From assembly GCA_016708465.1 (NCBI GenBank), contig JADJFT010000003.1, positions 62,001 through 126,000 on the forward strand: a DNA stretch of 64,000 bases. The letters run 5' to 3'. The position numbers and the translations under genes are program-made. The notes beneath the pieces were generated by a model. The model searched no databases and was not told the origin of the DNA. It saw only the letters and a list, made by a program, of their open reading frames with translations. This stretch comes from Rhodanobacteraceae bacterium (GTDB lineage: Bacteria; Pseudomonadota; Gammaproteobacteria; Xanthomonadales; Ahniellaceae). Numbering within the stretch: the stretch's first letter is position 1; every line of letters starts with the position of its first letter. This document shows, one piece after another, positions 10,073-18,307 of the stretch.

Positions 10073-11140
10073 CTAAAGCTGGCCGATCGCTTCCAGCGAA
10101 ACGATGCGACGTTGCTCGGCGGCGTCAAAGCGAGCAGCGCGTAGTTGTGCGATAGCGCGTTCGCGGCTGGCGATATCGCGCCGCGCGTCGGCGCGCAATG
10201 CGTCGCGGGCCTGCACATAAGCGTGCACACGGGCCTCCCACGCCGCCTGTTCTGCATCGGACTGGGCCAGACGTTGCGCCGCCTCGGTGCCGAACAGGGC
10301 TTCGCGTTCGCTCTGGCGTTGTGCCGGGTCGAGGCGTAGCGCGTCAAACTGGCGATTCTGTTCGTCGACCAGCAGCGCCGTGTTCGCTTCCTGCATGCCG
10401 CTGCGTTGTTCAGGACTCAAGCGCGTGTCGAGTTCATCGAGACGCTGTTGTCGTGTCTGCTCATCGAGCGTGCTGTCGGCCATCAGGTCGCGACGATCGA
10501 GGGTGTATTCGGTATAGCGTTCTTCGTCGCCGAAGAAGGCTTCGGCCATCGCCGCGTCGAGCAGTCGATGGCGCAGATCATGCACGCGTGCAAGCCGTTC
10601 ACGCAGCGCTTCACCCGGCGGTGGGTTGATCGCGGCCAACGCTTGCTGGAAGTCGACATAACGATCGAACAGCGCGGCAACTTCGGCAGCAGTTGCAGCA
10701 CCGTGCAGGGCGCCGACATGTGCGAGTAACAAGGCACGGATTGCGCCGACATCACGTTCGCCGAGTGCGCTCAAAAAGTAGTCGAACAATCGCCGCAGTT
10801 CACGACTGACGATGACGCGACCGTTCGCGTCCAGCGTTACCGCGCCATCGGGTTCGCTGTCACGCAGCGAAGCTGGCCAGTCGGCACGTGGCGCACGCGC
10901 GGTGCCAGCCACTGCTGCCGCTGTGCGCGTGACCGTCATGGGTGCAGTAGCGCGAGGCGGATCGCCAAGCGCGGGCGTCGCGGTGGAAGCATCCAGCGCA
11001 GTGACCGGTAGCGCACTCGTTTCAGCGCCGTCACGCGCGCGCCACCACAGCGCAGCAACGAGCAGCGCCAACAACACGCTTGCGGCAAGAACAAGACGGC
11101 CCGGTTGAGACCGAGCCGTCGCCTGCTTCATCAGCATCAT
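10073..11140 (-). CDS. lifO: Lipase chaperone (lipase-specific foldase)
   Basis: A 355-residue inner-membrane-anchored foldase. One N-terminal span (LVLAASVLLALLVAALWW) is followed by an Ala/Pro/Thr-rich linker and a helical periplasmic domain. The family motif RRLFDYFLSALGE (about residues 116-128) matches RxxFDYxLSxxGE, which contacts and folds the lipase. The gene starts 10 bases after the stop of the lipase gene at 11151-12083, the classical lipase-foldase order. The short distance and same strand make cotranscription very likely. Confidence 0.93.
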   Translation of the reverse strand: MMLMKQATARSQPGRLVLAASVLLALLVAALWWRARDGAETSALPVTALDASTATPALGDPPRATAPMTVTRTAAAVAGTARAPRADWPASLRDSEPDGAVTLDANGRVIVSRELRRLFDYFLSALGERDVGAIRALLLAHVGALHGAATAAEVAALFDRYVDFQQALAAINPPPGEALRERLARVHDLRHRLLDAAMAEAFFGDEERYTEYTLDRRDLMADSTLDEQTRQQRLDELDTRLSPEQRSGMQEANTALLVDEQNRQFDALRLDPAQRQSEREALFGTEAAQRLAQSDAEQAAWEARVHAYVQARDALRADARRDIASRERAIAQLRAARFDAAEQRRIVSLEAIGQL

Positions 11141-11150
11141 GCCGTCGCGA

Positions 11151-12083
11151 TCAGAGACCGGCAGACTTCAGTCGGTTCGCCTGCGTGCGGATCACCGACA
11201 CTGGGTTCGATGCGAACAACCCGCGCAAGCCGAAGATCTGATTGACCTCGTCAAGATGGTTCCAGCCGTAGTTGTCGCGCAGCACGACACCGAGGTGCGA
11301 GGAACACTTGCCGACCAAGCCGTCATTTTGTTCGAAGCCGAAAAACAAAGCGCCCGCACCCATCATCACGTCGCTGGCATCGAATACGTTGGTCAGCACC
11401 GAAGTCCCGCCCCAAGAATAGTAACGCACGCCGTTCACACTACTCGCACCTTGGCCGCAGCTAGAGTTCGGCATGCCTTGTGGATGGCGAGCATTGAATG
11501 CGGCCGAGCCCGACGATGACAACGAGGCCAATGCGCCGAGCGCGTATTGCGGATCGCTGTTGCCGGAGAGAAAGCCGATCACGCTGGACAGCGCGTCGAC
11601 GAAACCGGCGACCAACGGGCGCAGCGGTGAGCCCGCCGGCAAGGTGGTGGCGAGTGCATCGGCGACCTTGCTGCCGGTGTGTGGTGCGCCGACTGAAGTG
11701 ACCGAGGCGACCAGGTCTGGGCGCACCGAGGCGACATAGCGTGCGGTCGGTCCACCATGGCTGTGCCCGATCAGGTTGAACTTCTGGTAACCGTAGACGG
11801 CGCGCAGGTTCAGCAAGTCACGAATCAGCTGTTCGCCGCGCACTTCGCTGTAGTTCGACGCCGAGACGCTGCCGATAAAGACTTTGGCCCCGCCGGCGCG
11901 CAGGTCAGATGGCACGCCGTACCAGTAGTCGTAAACGCCGAACAGTGAATCGAAGCCGAGCAGGCCGTGCACCAGCACGATCGGATAACGGGTCTTGGTG
12001 AAGTTGGATTGTGCCGACGCCAGCGGCGCTATGCCGAGCAGCGCAACGACGAGCAACAGCCGGGACAACAGTGTGCGGACCAT
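11151..12083 (-). CDS. Secreted triacylglycerol lipase (family I)
   Basis: Alpha/beta-hydrolase lipase of 310 residues with a cleavable signal peptide (TLLSRLLLVVALLGIAPLAS then AQS). The nucleophile elbow is GHSHGG, preceded by the oxyanion strand YPIVLVHGLLGFD. The catalytic Asp lies in FEQNDGLVG and the His in NHLDEVNQ. Calcium-site residues of family I.1/I.2 lipases are around these last two motifs. Secretion of this class normally needs a specific foldase, which is the next gene. The ATG at 12083 is preceded by GGGGGAG; an in-frame upstream extension is not part of the family. It hydrolyses long-chain acylglycerols outside the cell. Confidence 0.93.
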   Translation of the reverse strand: MVRTLLSRLLLVVALLGIAPLASAQSNFTKTRYPIVLVHGLLGFDSLFGVYDYWYGVPSDLRAGGAKVFIGSVSASNYSEVRGEQLIRDLLNLRAVYGYQKFNLIGHSHGGPTARYVASVRPDLVASVTSVGAPHTGSKVADALATTLPAGSPLRPLVAGFVDALSSVIGFLSGNSDPQYALGALASLSSSGSAAFNARHPQGMPNSSCGQGASSVNGVRYYSWGGTSVLTNVFDASDVMMGAGALFFGFEQNDGLVGKCSSHLGVVLRDNYGWNHLDEVNQIFGLRGLFASNPVSVIRTQANRLKSAGL

Positions 12084-12235
12084 GAGACTCCCCCTGAATG
12101 GATGCGTGGTTGCCGCCGCACGATCTTGATCGTCAGGCTGACGGCAACCGCACCATAGTGAGAATTCGGTCACAAATCAAACGGTCGTTTCAAGCATCCG
12201 TTTTGCAGTGCAGCACAAATCCGGAATGCGACGCA

Positions 12236-13642
12236 TCATTTCGCATCCGCGAAGGTGCCGTAGCCCTTCAGTTGCGCGACGACGGCGGCGTCGCCGACGA
12301 CCACAATGGATTGTTGTTCCGGCGCGAAATACTTCTTGCCGATCGCCTGCACCTGTGCGGCGTCGACGGCGCGCACCTTGGGCACGAACTCGCCAAGGAA
12401 CTCGGGTGGCAGGCCGACCAGCCAGTTGTTCGCGAGAGAACCGGCGACCGCGCCCTGCAACTGGTTGCCAATCAAATACCCGCCGGCGATGTAGCGCTTG
12501 TTCATATCGAGTTCGCTCGCGCTCACCACTTCCGCGCCAATACGCTTGTACTCGGCGAAGAACTCACCGAGCGCGGCACCGGTGACCTCGTTGCGTACGT
12601 CCGCTGCAGCGATCAATGCACCACCGGCCATCTGCGCGCGATAGCCAAGACCGGCGCCGTAGGTGTAGCCCTTGTCCTCGCGCAAATTCTGCATCAGTCG
12701 ACTGCTGAAGCCACCGCCGAGGATGGTGCTGGTGACACGCAGCGCGATGTGGTCGGCATCGGTGGCCGCCACGGCAGGACGCCCGATGCGCAACGCCGAC
12801 TGCACGCTGCCGGTGCGTTCTAGGTGTACGAAGCTCCGTGTTGCGCTGCTGGCTGAGGGCGATGTTGCCGCTGCCGCCTTGCCTTCAACCTGCCAATCAC
12901 CGAAGCGTTGCTGCGCGAGTTCGAATGCCGCGTTGGCATCGATGCGGCCCGCAACCACCAGTAACGCTTGATCCGGGCGCAGACGTGCACGATAGGCGGC
13001 GACCAGCGCATCGCGCGTGATCGCGTTGATGCCAGCCTCGGTGGTTTGCGTGCGCGCATACGGATGTTCGCCATAGACGGCTTTCAAGATCGCGCGTTCA
13101 GCGCGGAAACCCGGCTGTGCTTCTGCTGCTTTCAGGCCTTGCAGTGCATTCGCTTTGGCGAGTGCAATTTCCTGTTCCGGAAAGCTCGGTTGCCGCACGA
13201 TTTCGGCGAGCAGACCCAGCATCGGCCCGGCATTGCTGGCGAGCGCATCGGCCGAGACGATCAGGCCGTCATTGCTGGCGAATGCAGCAACGCCACCGCC
13301 ATAGGATTGCGCGGTCTCAGCGATCGCTTTGGAATCACGTTGCTCGCTGCCTTCACTGAGCAGGCCGGCCAAGGTCGAGGCGAAACCGGGCCGAGTTGCG
13401 TCGTCGGCCGCGAGACCGGCGTTCTTGAACGCGAGCACATAGTCGACGCGCGGCATGGCGTCACGTGCGACCACCCACACGGTCAGGCCATTGGCGAGCG
13501 TGCGCTTGGCGATCTCTGGCACCGGTAACGGTTTGTCGGCCGCGTAGGCCGGCAGTTCTTTCGGCATCACCGCTGCATCAGCGGCGTTCACTGACGGGAC
13601 GATCAGCGCGCCGATCAGCAGGGCAAGGATGGACTTGGTCAT
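12236..13642 (-). CDS. M16 family peptidase-like subunit (non-catalytic B type)
   Basis: A 468-residue periplasmic protein with a signal peptide (SILALLIGALIVPSVNAADA). It has the two-domain M16 fold: RTLANGLTVWVV at the start and FSSRLMQNLREDKGYTYGAG in the second half (the substrate-binding R..Y region). The HxxEH zinc motif expected near residue 80 is missing; the corresponding segment reads TLAGLLSEGSEQRDSKAI. It therefore resembles the non-catalytic subunit of two-gene M16B peptidases. It lies 10 bases downstream of the catalytic partner, with GGAG before the ATG. Together they would form a periplasmic heterodimeric peptidase. Confidence 0.9.
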   Translation of the reverse strand: MTKSILALLIGALIVPSVNAADAAVMPKELPAYAADKPLPVPEIAKRTLANGLTVWVVARDAMPRVDYVLAFKNAGLAADDATRPGFASTLAGLLSEGSEQRDSKAIAETAQSYGGGVAAFASNDGLIVSADALASNAGPMLGLLAEIVRQPSFPEQEIALAKANALQGLKAAEAQPGFRAERAILKAVYGEHPYARTQTTEAGINAITRDALVAAYRARLRPDQALLVVAGRIDANAAFELAQQRFGDWQVEGKAAAATSPSASSATRSFVHLERTGSVQSALRIGRPAVAATDADHIALRVTSTILGGGFSSRLMQNLREDKGYTYGAGLGYRAQMAGGALIAAADVRNEVTGAALGEFFAEYKRIGAEVVSASELDMNKRYIAGGYLIGNQLQGAVAGSLANNWLVGLPPEFLGEFVPKVRAVDAAQVQAIGKKYFAPEQQSIVVVGDAAVVAQLKGYGTFADAK

Positions 13643-13652
13643 GGCGGGCTCC

Positions 13653-15034
13653 TCACTTCTTCTCGGTATCGGTGGCGAGCATCGCCGCCGGTTTGCGATC
13701 AATCACGGTGCGATTCGCGACCGTCAGATACTTCGCAGCGACCCGCTTCAGGTCATCGGATGTCACCGCCTGGATCCAGCCGGGTACCTGATTCGCGACC
13801 TTGGCATCGCCCACAGAGCCTGATATTTCGCGAGTGTGTCGGCGCGGCTCAGGAAACTTTCGAGACTGTTGTTCCAGTCGGCCAACATCGCCGTCTTCAC
13901 GCGCGCAAGTTCAGCGTCAGCGACGCCGTCCTTCACGACTTGTGCGATCTGGGCGTCGATTTCGGCGAGTACGTCGTCGACCTTGATATTCGGCTTGTAC
14001 AGCGCGAACAGCGTGAGCAGGGTCGGGCCGTCATATTCAAACGGACCGGTGAGACCGAACAGCGAGTCGATGTTCAGGGCCATGGTTTTTCCCTTCACCA
14101 GACCCTGGTACAGGCGCGAGGCATCGCCACCGGCGAGCACGTCGGCCAGCACTGCGATCGGCGCTTGGTCAGCGCTACCGCGTTCGGCGATCTTGTAGCC
14201 AATCGCGACGGCGGTACCTGCGCCAACGGGTCGGACTGGGTGATGCGCCGCTCCGCGGTATTCAGCGGCTCGTCGACCTCTGGGCGCTTGGGTGTATCGC
14301 GCTTGGCGATCTTGCCGAAGTATCTCTCGGCCAGTGCGAAACCCTGCTCCGGCGTAACGTCGCCAGCGAGCGCAAGCACCGCATTGTTCGGGCCGTAATA
14401 GTCGCGATGGAACGCGCGCACGTCGTCGATCTTGGCACTCTCCAGATCGACGAAGCTGCCATAGCCGTCGTGGTTGTTTTCCCACTTCGAGAATGCCTGC
14501 TGGCTGATATCGATCCACATGAAGCCGCCGTAGGGCTGATTCTTGACGTTGACGCGGATCTCCTCCTTGACCACGTCTTGCTGGTTCTTCAATGTCTTTT
14601 CGTTGAAGTCGAGTGTGGTCATGCGATCGGCTTCGAGCCAGAGAATCGGTTCCAGCGCCGAGACCGGTGCGATCTCGATGTAATTGGTGAAGTCGGGGCG
14701 CGTCGAGCCATTGTTGCGACCACCACCACCGGTGATGACCTTGTCGAAGGTGCCTTCCGGCGCGCTCGGTGTGCCCTCGAACATCAGGTGCTCGAACAGG
14801 TGCGCGAAGCCGGTGCGGTTCTTCGGCTCGGAGCGCATGCCGACCTTGTAGACCACGCTGATTCCGACGACGGGGGCGCTGTGGTCTTCGGAGACGACCA
14901 CGGTCAGGCCGTTGGTCAGCGTCTTCACCGCGATTGGCAGGGCGAAACGGTCGCTATCGGCGGCGAATGTGCTGGCGGACAGCGCTAGTCCGATCAGAAA
15001 GGGCAGGAACTTGGGGTGTACGCAACGCGGACAT
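13653..15034 (-). CDS. M16 zinc metallopeptidase, catalytic subunit (frameshifted)
   Basis: Catalytic partner of the downstream M16 subunit. It carries the inverted zinc motif in HLFEHLMFEGT plus the downstream glutamate region NQQDVVKEEIRVNV. The coding frame changes near 14215 (after ITQSDPLAQ; continues AVAIGYKIAERGSADQAPIA) and near 13813 (after DTLAKYQALW; continues GDAKVANQVPGWIQAVT), ending in TEKK at a TGA at 13653. No in-frame ATG precedes the signal peptide FLPFLIGLALSASTFAADSD. An ATG at 15034 joins it if one C of a CCCC run at 15013-15016 is removed, giving MSALRTPKFLPFL; I use that start. Three single-base indels in one gene suggest sequence errors. Confidence 0.85.
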
Positions 15035-15192
15035 GGGTGGACCCGACGCAGTGGATGGAATGCCCAGCGTAGCCCGCCGTGCGGAGATTGGCGTAGGGCA
15101 CAAGTCATTGCCGACCGCGATGAACCGGCGTCGCGCATTGCTCCATTGCCATGATTCTGCATACAGTGGTGTGGTTGCCGCAAGGAGAGCGT

Positions 15193-16200
15193 GTGCGCAC
15201 CGCCATCGTGTTGATGACCCACCGTTTTGATGCGCCGATTCTTGACGAACTCGTGCGCATGCGCGCGGCCGCGACCGGCACCGATCGTGCGTTCGTGCTC
15301 AGCGATGCGGCGACGTTACCCGATACTCTGGATATCGAAACCCATCGTTTCGTTTACGCCGACATCGCGTCGCGCACCACGCGCTTAGTCGGCGAAAGCA
15401 TCATGCTCAACCTCCATCTCGCATGGCTCGACTTCTTCGATGCCCATCCCGATTTCGATCACTACTGGTTCGCCGAATACGACGTGCGCTACGCCGGACC
15501 GTGGCATGAGCTCATCGATGCGTTTCGTGATCAACCACATGACCTGTTGTGCGCCCATCTGCGCAGCGCCGGTGACGAGCCGAACTGGCATTGGTGGCAC
15601 GAAATCCAGCCGCCACAAGGCGAGATCGAGCGAGCCGACTGTATCCGTGGGTTCCTGCCGATCACACGGATGTCATGGCACGGGCTGGATGCATTGTCGC
15701 GCTGCGTCGCAGACGGCTGGACCGGCTTCTTCGAAGGTCTGATTCCGACGGCGTTGCATCACGGTGGCTTACAGATCGGTGATTTCGGCGGTGATGGTCG
15801 CTACGTTCCAGACGGATTCCGAAACCGCTTCTACACAAGTTCCAGCGACCGCGACGGCAGCCTGTGCAATCTCGGTACGCATCGCTACCGTCCGGCGATC
15901 GCCTATCCGCGCATCGTCAGCGGCCGCATCTATCACCCGGTGAAGCCGGAGTTTTGCCTCATCGATGCCGGCATCGACAGCGAGCACGCCGGCGCGGCAA
16001 TCGGCAATGTGCTGGAACAGATCCAGCAGATCCGGATTCATCGCCAAGTGCCGATCGATACGCTGTTGCAGGCGCTTGCCGGGATCGATGTGGCCGAGCT
16101 GCGCGGGGCGCTTGATCAGTTGCAACAGACCTACATCGGAGACGCCCGCTTCGCGCGCCTGCGCGAGCGCCTGGAGCGCCTCACCGGCATGCCGGCATGA
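15193..16200 (+). CDS. Putative glycosyltransferase-like protein coupled to glf
   Basis: A 335-residue soluble protein without a signal peptide. The start RTAIVLMTHRFDAPILDEL resembles the first strand of a GT-A-type glycosyltransferase. The later HPDFDHYWFAEYDVRYAGPW has the look of a DxD-like acidic pocket as in DUF3405-type proteins. I do not recognise a named bacterial family with certainty. I choose the GTG at 15193 because AAGGAG lies 5 bases upstream; the in-frame ATG at 15151 has no such site. The stop overlaps the start of glf (ATGA), so the two are cotranslated. A role in adding or handling galactofuranose on a surface glycan is inference. Confidence 0.7.
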   Translation: MRTAIVLMTHRFDAPILDELVRMRAAATGTDRAFVLSDAATLPDTLDIETHRFVYADIASRTTRLVGESIMLNLHLAWLDFFDAHPDFDHYWFAEYDVRYAGPWHELIDAFRDQPHDLLCAHLRSAGDEPNWHWWHEIQPPQGEIERADCIRGFLPITRMSWHGLDALSRCVADGWTGFFEGLIPTALHHGGLQIGDFGGDGRYVPDGFRNRFYTSSSDRDGSLCNLGTHRYRPAIAYPRIVSGRIYHPVKPEFCLIDAGIDSEHAGAAIGNVLEQIQQIRIHRQVPIDTLLQALAGIDVAELRGALDQLQQTYIGDARFARLRERLERLTGMPA

Positions 16201-17345
16201 CCGCGCTGCTCATTGTCGGCGCGGGATTTTCGGGCGCGGTGCTGGCACGCGCGTTGGCCGAGTCGGGCTTCGATATCCATGTCATTGACGCCGCCGACGT
16301 GGTCGGTGGCCATTGCCACACTGCCCGTGACACCGCCACCGGCGTGATGGAGCACGTCTACGGTCCGCACATCTTCCACACCAGCAATGACACGGTCTGG
16401 CGCTACCTGCAGCGCTTCGGCGAATGGGTGCCGTTCATCAACCGTGTCAAGGCGTGCACGGTGCGCGGCGTGTTCGGGCTGCCGATCAACCTGCATACCA
16501 TCAACCAGTTTTTTAATCGCAGCATGCGACCGGACGAAGCGCGCGACTTCGTGGCGGCATTGTCCGACGCGAACATCGACCAACCCGCAAACCTGGAAGA
16601 GCAGGCGTTGAAGTTCATTGGCCGCGACCTGTACGAAGCGTTCTTCCGTGGCTACACGATCAAGCAGTGGGGTTGCGATCCGACTGAATTGCCGGCCGAC
16701 ATCCTCAAGCGCCTGCCGGTGCGTTTCCACTACGACGACAACTATTACGACAGCATCCATCAGGCCTTGCCGAAACACGGCTACACCCGCGTGATCGAGA
16801 ATATCCTCGACCACACGCGCATTCGCGTGCAGCTGGCGACGCGCTGCGATGCGTCGATGCAATCCGGCTTCGCCCATGTGTTCCATGCCGGCGCACTCGA
16901 TGCGTATTTCGGATTCGGCGATGGCCGGCTTGGCTATCGCACCATGCACTGGCAACGCGAAGTGCACGACGGCGACTATCAAGGCACCGCCATCATCAAC
17001 TACCCAGAGCTCGACGTGCCGTGGACGCGCATCATCGAACACCAGCACTTTGCGCCGTGGGAACAACACCAGCGCACACTGGTGACGCGCGAGTTCAGTC
17101 GCGAGACCGCGGCCAACGACCTGCCGTTCTACCCGAAGCGCCTCGCCGTAGACCTTGCACTGCTGGCGCGTTATGTCGAAAGCGCACAGAACTTGCGCGG
17201 CATCACCTTCATTGGTCGCCTCGGCACGTACCGCTATCTCGACATGCACCAAGTCATCGCGGACGCGCTCGCGCTCGCGCACGATTGGTGCGCGGCCTAC
17301 GCGCGCAGCGACACGCTGCCGCTATTCTCGCGCTCGCCGCTGTAG
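16197..17345 (+). CDS. glf: UDP-galactopyranose mutase
   Basis: Flavoprotein that interconverts UDP-galactopyranose and UDP-galactofuranose, the donor for galactofuranose in surface polysaccharides. The 382 residues begin with the FAD-binding fold (VGAGFSGAVLARALAESGFD), followed by GGHCHTARD and GPHIFHTSN. YPKRLAVDLALLARYVESA and FIGRLGTYRYLDMHQVI near the C terminus are also typical of Glf. Length matches bacterial Glf (370-390). It follows the putative glycosyltransferase with a 4-base overlap. No other polysaccharide genes are adjacent. Confidence 0.95.
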   Translation: MTALLIVGAGFSGAVLARALAESGFDIHVIDAADVVGGHCHTARDTATGVMEHVYGPHIFHTSNDTVWRYLQRFGEWVPFINRVKACTVRGVFGLPINLHTINQFFNRSMRPDEARDFVAALSDANIDQPANLEEQALKFIGRDLYEAFFRGYTIKQWGCDPTELPADILKRLPVRFHYDDNYYDSIHQALPKHGYTRVIENILDHTRIRVQLATRCDASMQSGFAHVFHAGALDAYFGFGDGRLGYRTMHWQREVHDGDYQGTAIINYPELDVPWTRIIEHQHFAPWEQHQRTLVTREFSRETAANDLPFYPKRLAVDLALLARYVESAQNLRGITFIGRLGTYRYLDMHQVIADALALAHDWCAAYARSDTLPLFSRSPL

Positions 17346-17420
17346 TCGCGCGTTGCACACGCCCGAAGCCGTTCCATCGCTCGCCTTCCGCGCGACGCCC
17401 GCGCTAGACTTCCCACTCAC

Positions 17421-17497
17421 GCGCCCGTAGCTCAGTTGGATAGAGTACTGCCCTCCGAAGGCAGGGGTCGTGGGTTCGAATCCCTTCGGGCGCGCCA
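17421..17497 (+). tRNA. tRNA-Arg (anticodon CCG)
   Basis: A 77-base cloverleaf with encoded CCA. The acceptor GCGCCCG pairs with CGGGCGC, the D arm begins GCTC, and the anticodon stem CTGCC/GGCAG encloses the loop CTCCGAA with anticodon CCG. The T loop is TTCGAAT. The T stem contains one non-canonical T-T opposition, so it is slightly weak. The 3' end borders the accessory stretch with hipBA, consistent with tRNA genes serving as integration sites. Confidence 0.95.
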
Positions 17498-17559
17498 AAA
17501 GACCCTGTGCCCATTTCGTGCCCAGATTTGTGCCCACGAGTTTTCCGGAGGGCGCGAAC

Positions 17560-17892
17560 ATGAACTTCGCCAGACTGGGATGCCTGACGCTGCTCATCGC
17601 ACTCGAAGGCGTCCTCGCCGCTGCACCCGGCAAGCGCTATCCGCGCTGCATGGCCGGCGAACGCGCAGTCCCGCCGGACGACTGTGGCGGACCCCACGGT
17701 TACGCGCAGTTGCTCGACATCCCGGCCCAGCCCGATGATCCGGAACATGCCGAGTCGCTGGAATGGGCGACGAGCATCAAGGGTCGGCGCGACCCGTTCG
17801 ATCCGGAGGCCTTCGGCGAACAGCAGATCAAGTTCGCCAACCCGGCGCCCCGCCTCAAGCAACTGCTCGCGCATTTGGCGTCGCGAAGGTAG
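17560..17892 (+). pseudogene. Remnant of plasmid pRiA4b ORF-3 family protein (C-terminal part)
   Basis: 110 codons with a GGAGGG site before the ATG. The sequence RYPRCMAGERAVPPDDCGG then HGYAQLLDIP and RRDPFDPEAF is the C-terminal signature of the pRiA4b ORF-3-like family (also called IS1096 passenger TnpR-like), whose full proteins are roughly 180-200 residues or longer. The N-terminal half of the family is missing, and the start gives a hydrophobic stretch that could mimic a signal peptide (CLTLLIALEGVLAAAPG). I read it as a truncated remnant left near the tRNA, although expression of the short product cannot be excluded. Confidence 0.65.
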
Positions 17893-17976
17893 ACCTGTCC
17901 GAGCGCGCAAATGGGGCGATGGGATTTCGGATGCGGACTCGCCAGCGCGCTACCTCGGGAAAAACAACGTTTACTG

Positions 17977-18020
17977 TGTATTTGACTAATACAACTTGTA
18001 AGCTGTATATCGAGAATACA
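17977..18020 (+). promoter_or_regulatory. hipBA promoter with two operator-like inverted repeats
   Basis: Two copies of TGTATW-N5-AATACA lie at 17977-17993 and 18004-18020, centres 27 bases apart. The first is a perfect inverted repeat with 6-base arms. They overlap a possible sigma-70 promoter with -35 TTGACT (17982-17987) and -10 TATATC (18006-18011), 18-base spacer, ending 27 bases before hipB. HipB proteins repress their own operons by binding such paired palindromes, so these are the likely autoregulatory operators. The region is also much richer in A/T than its surroundings. Confidence 0.7.
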
Positions 18021-18037
18021 AACTGAGGCTTGTGTTT

Positions 18038-18307
18038 ATGGATCAGTATGTCGTCCGTGCTGCCGAGCAACTGCCCGCCCTGCTGAAGGCTTTCCGCAAG
18101 CAGGCCGGTTTGACCCAAGGCGAGGCAGCGCTTCGTCTCGGCGTCACCCAGCAGACGATTTCCGCGCTCGAGCGCAACGCCCAGAAAGTCAGCGCCGAAC
18201 GGCTGCTGCACCTGCTGGGCATCCTCGGCGTCGAGATGGTATTGCAGGGCAAGTCCACTCTTCAGCGCGGTGAAAGTCGCGCCGTTGGGGACATGCCCCC
18301 ATGGTGA
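18038..18307 (+). CDS. hipB: HipB-type antitoxin / XRE family regulator
   Basis: An 89-residue helix-turn-helix protein. LLKAFRKQAGLTQGEAALRL and GVTQQTISALERNAQKVSAE form the XRE-type HTH with recognition helix QQTISALER. The C-terminal part LLHLLGILGVEMVLQGK matches HipB-type antitoxins, which bind and neutralise HipA and repress the operon. The ATG at 18038 has GAGG 9 bases upstream; a GTG at 18032 is too close to that site. It overlaps hipA by 7 bases, as usual for translational coupling. Confidence 0.9.
   Translation: MDQYVVRAAEQLPALLKAFRKQAGLTQGEAALRLGVTQQTISALERNAQKVSAERLLHLLGILGVEMVLQGKSTLQRGESRAVGDMPPW

Noticed and set aside
16131..17282. A 383-codon minus-strand frame opposite glf
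   Set aside because: Mirror of a real gene in high-GC DNA; no recognisable domain, whereas glf is unmistakable.
17498..17540. Attachment site with direct repeat of the tRNA 3' end
   Set aside because: The GTGCCCA units are suggestive, but no second copy of the tRNA end was found up to 20355, so an att pair cannot be supported.
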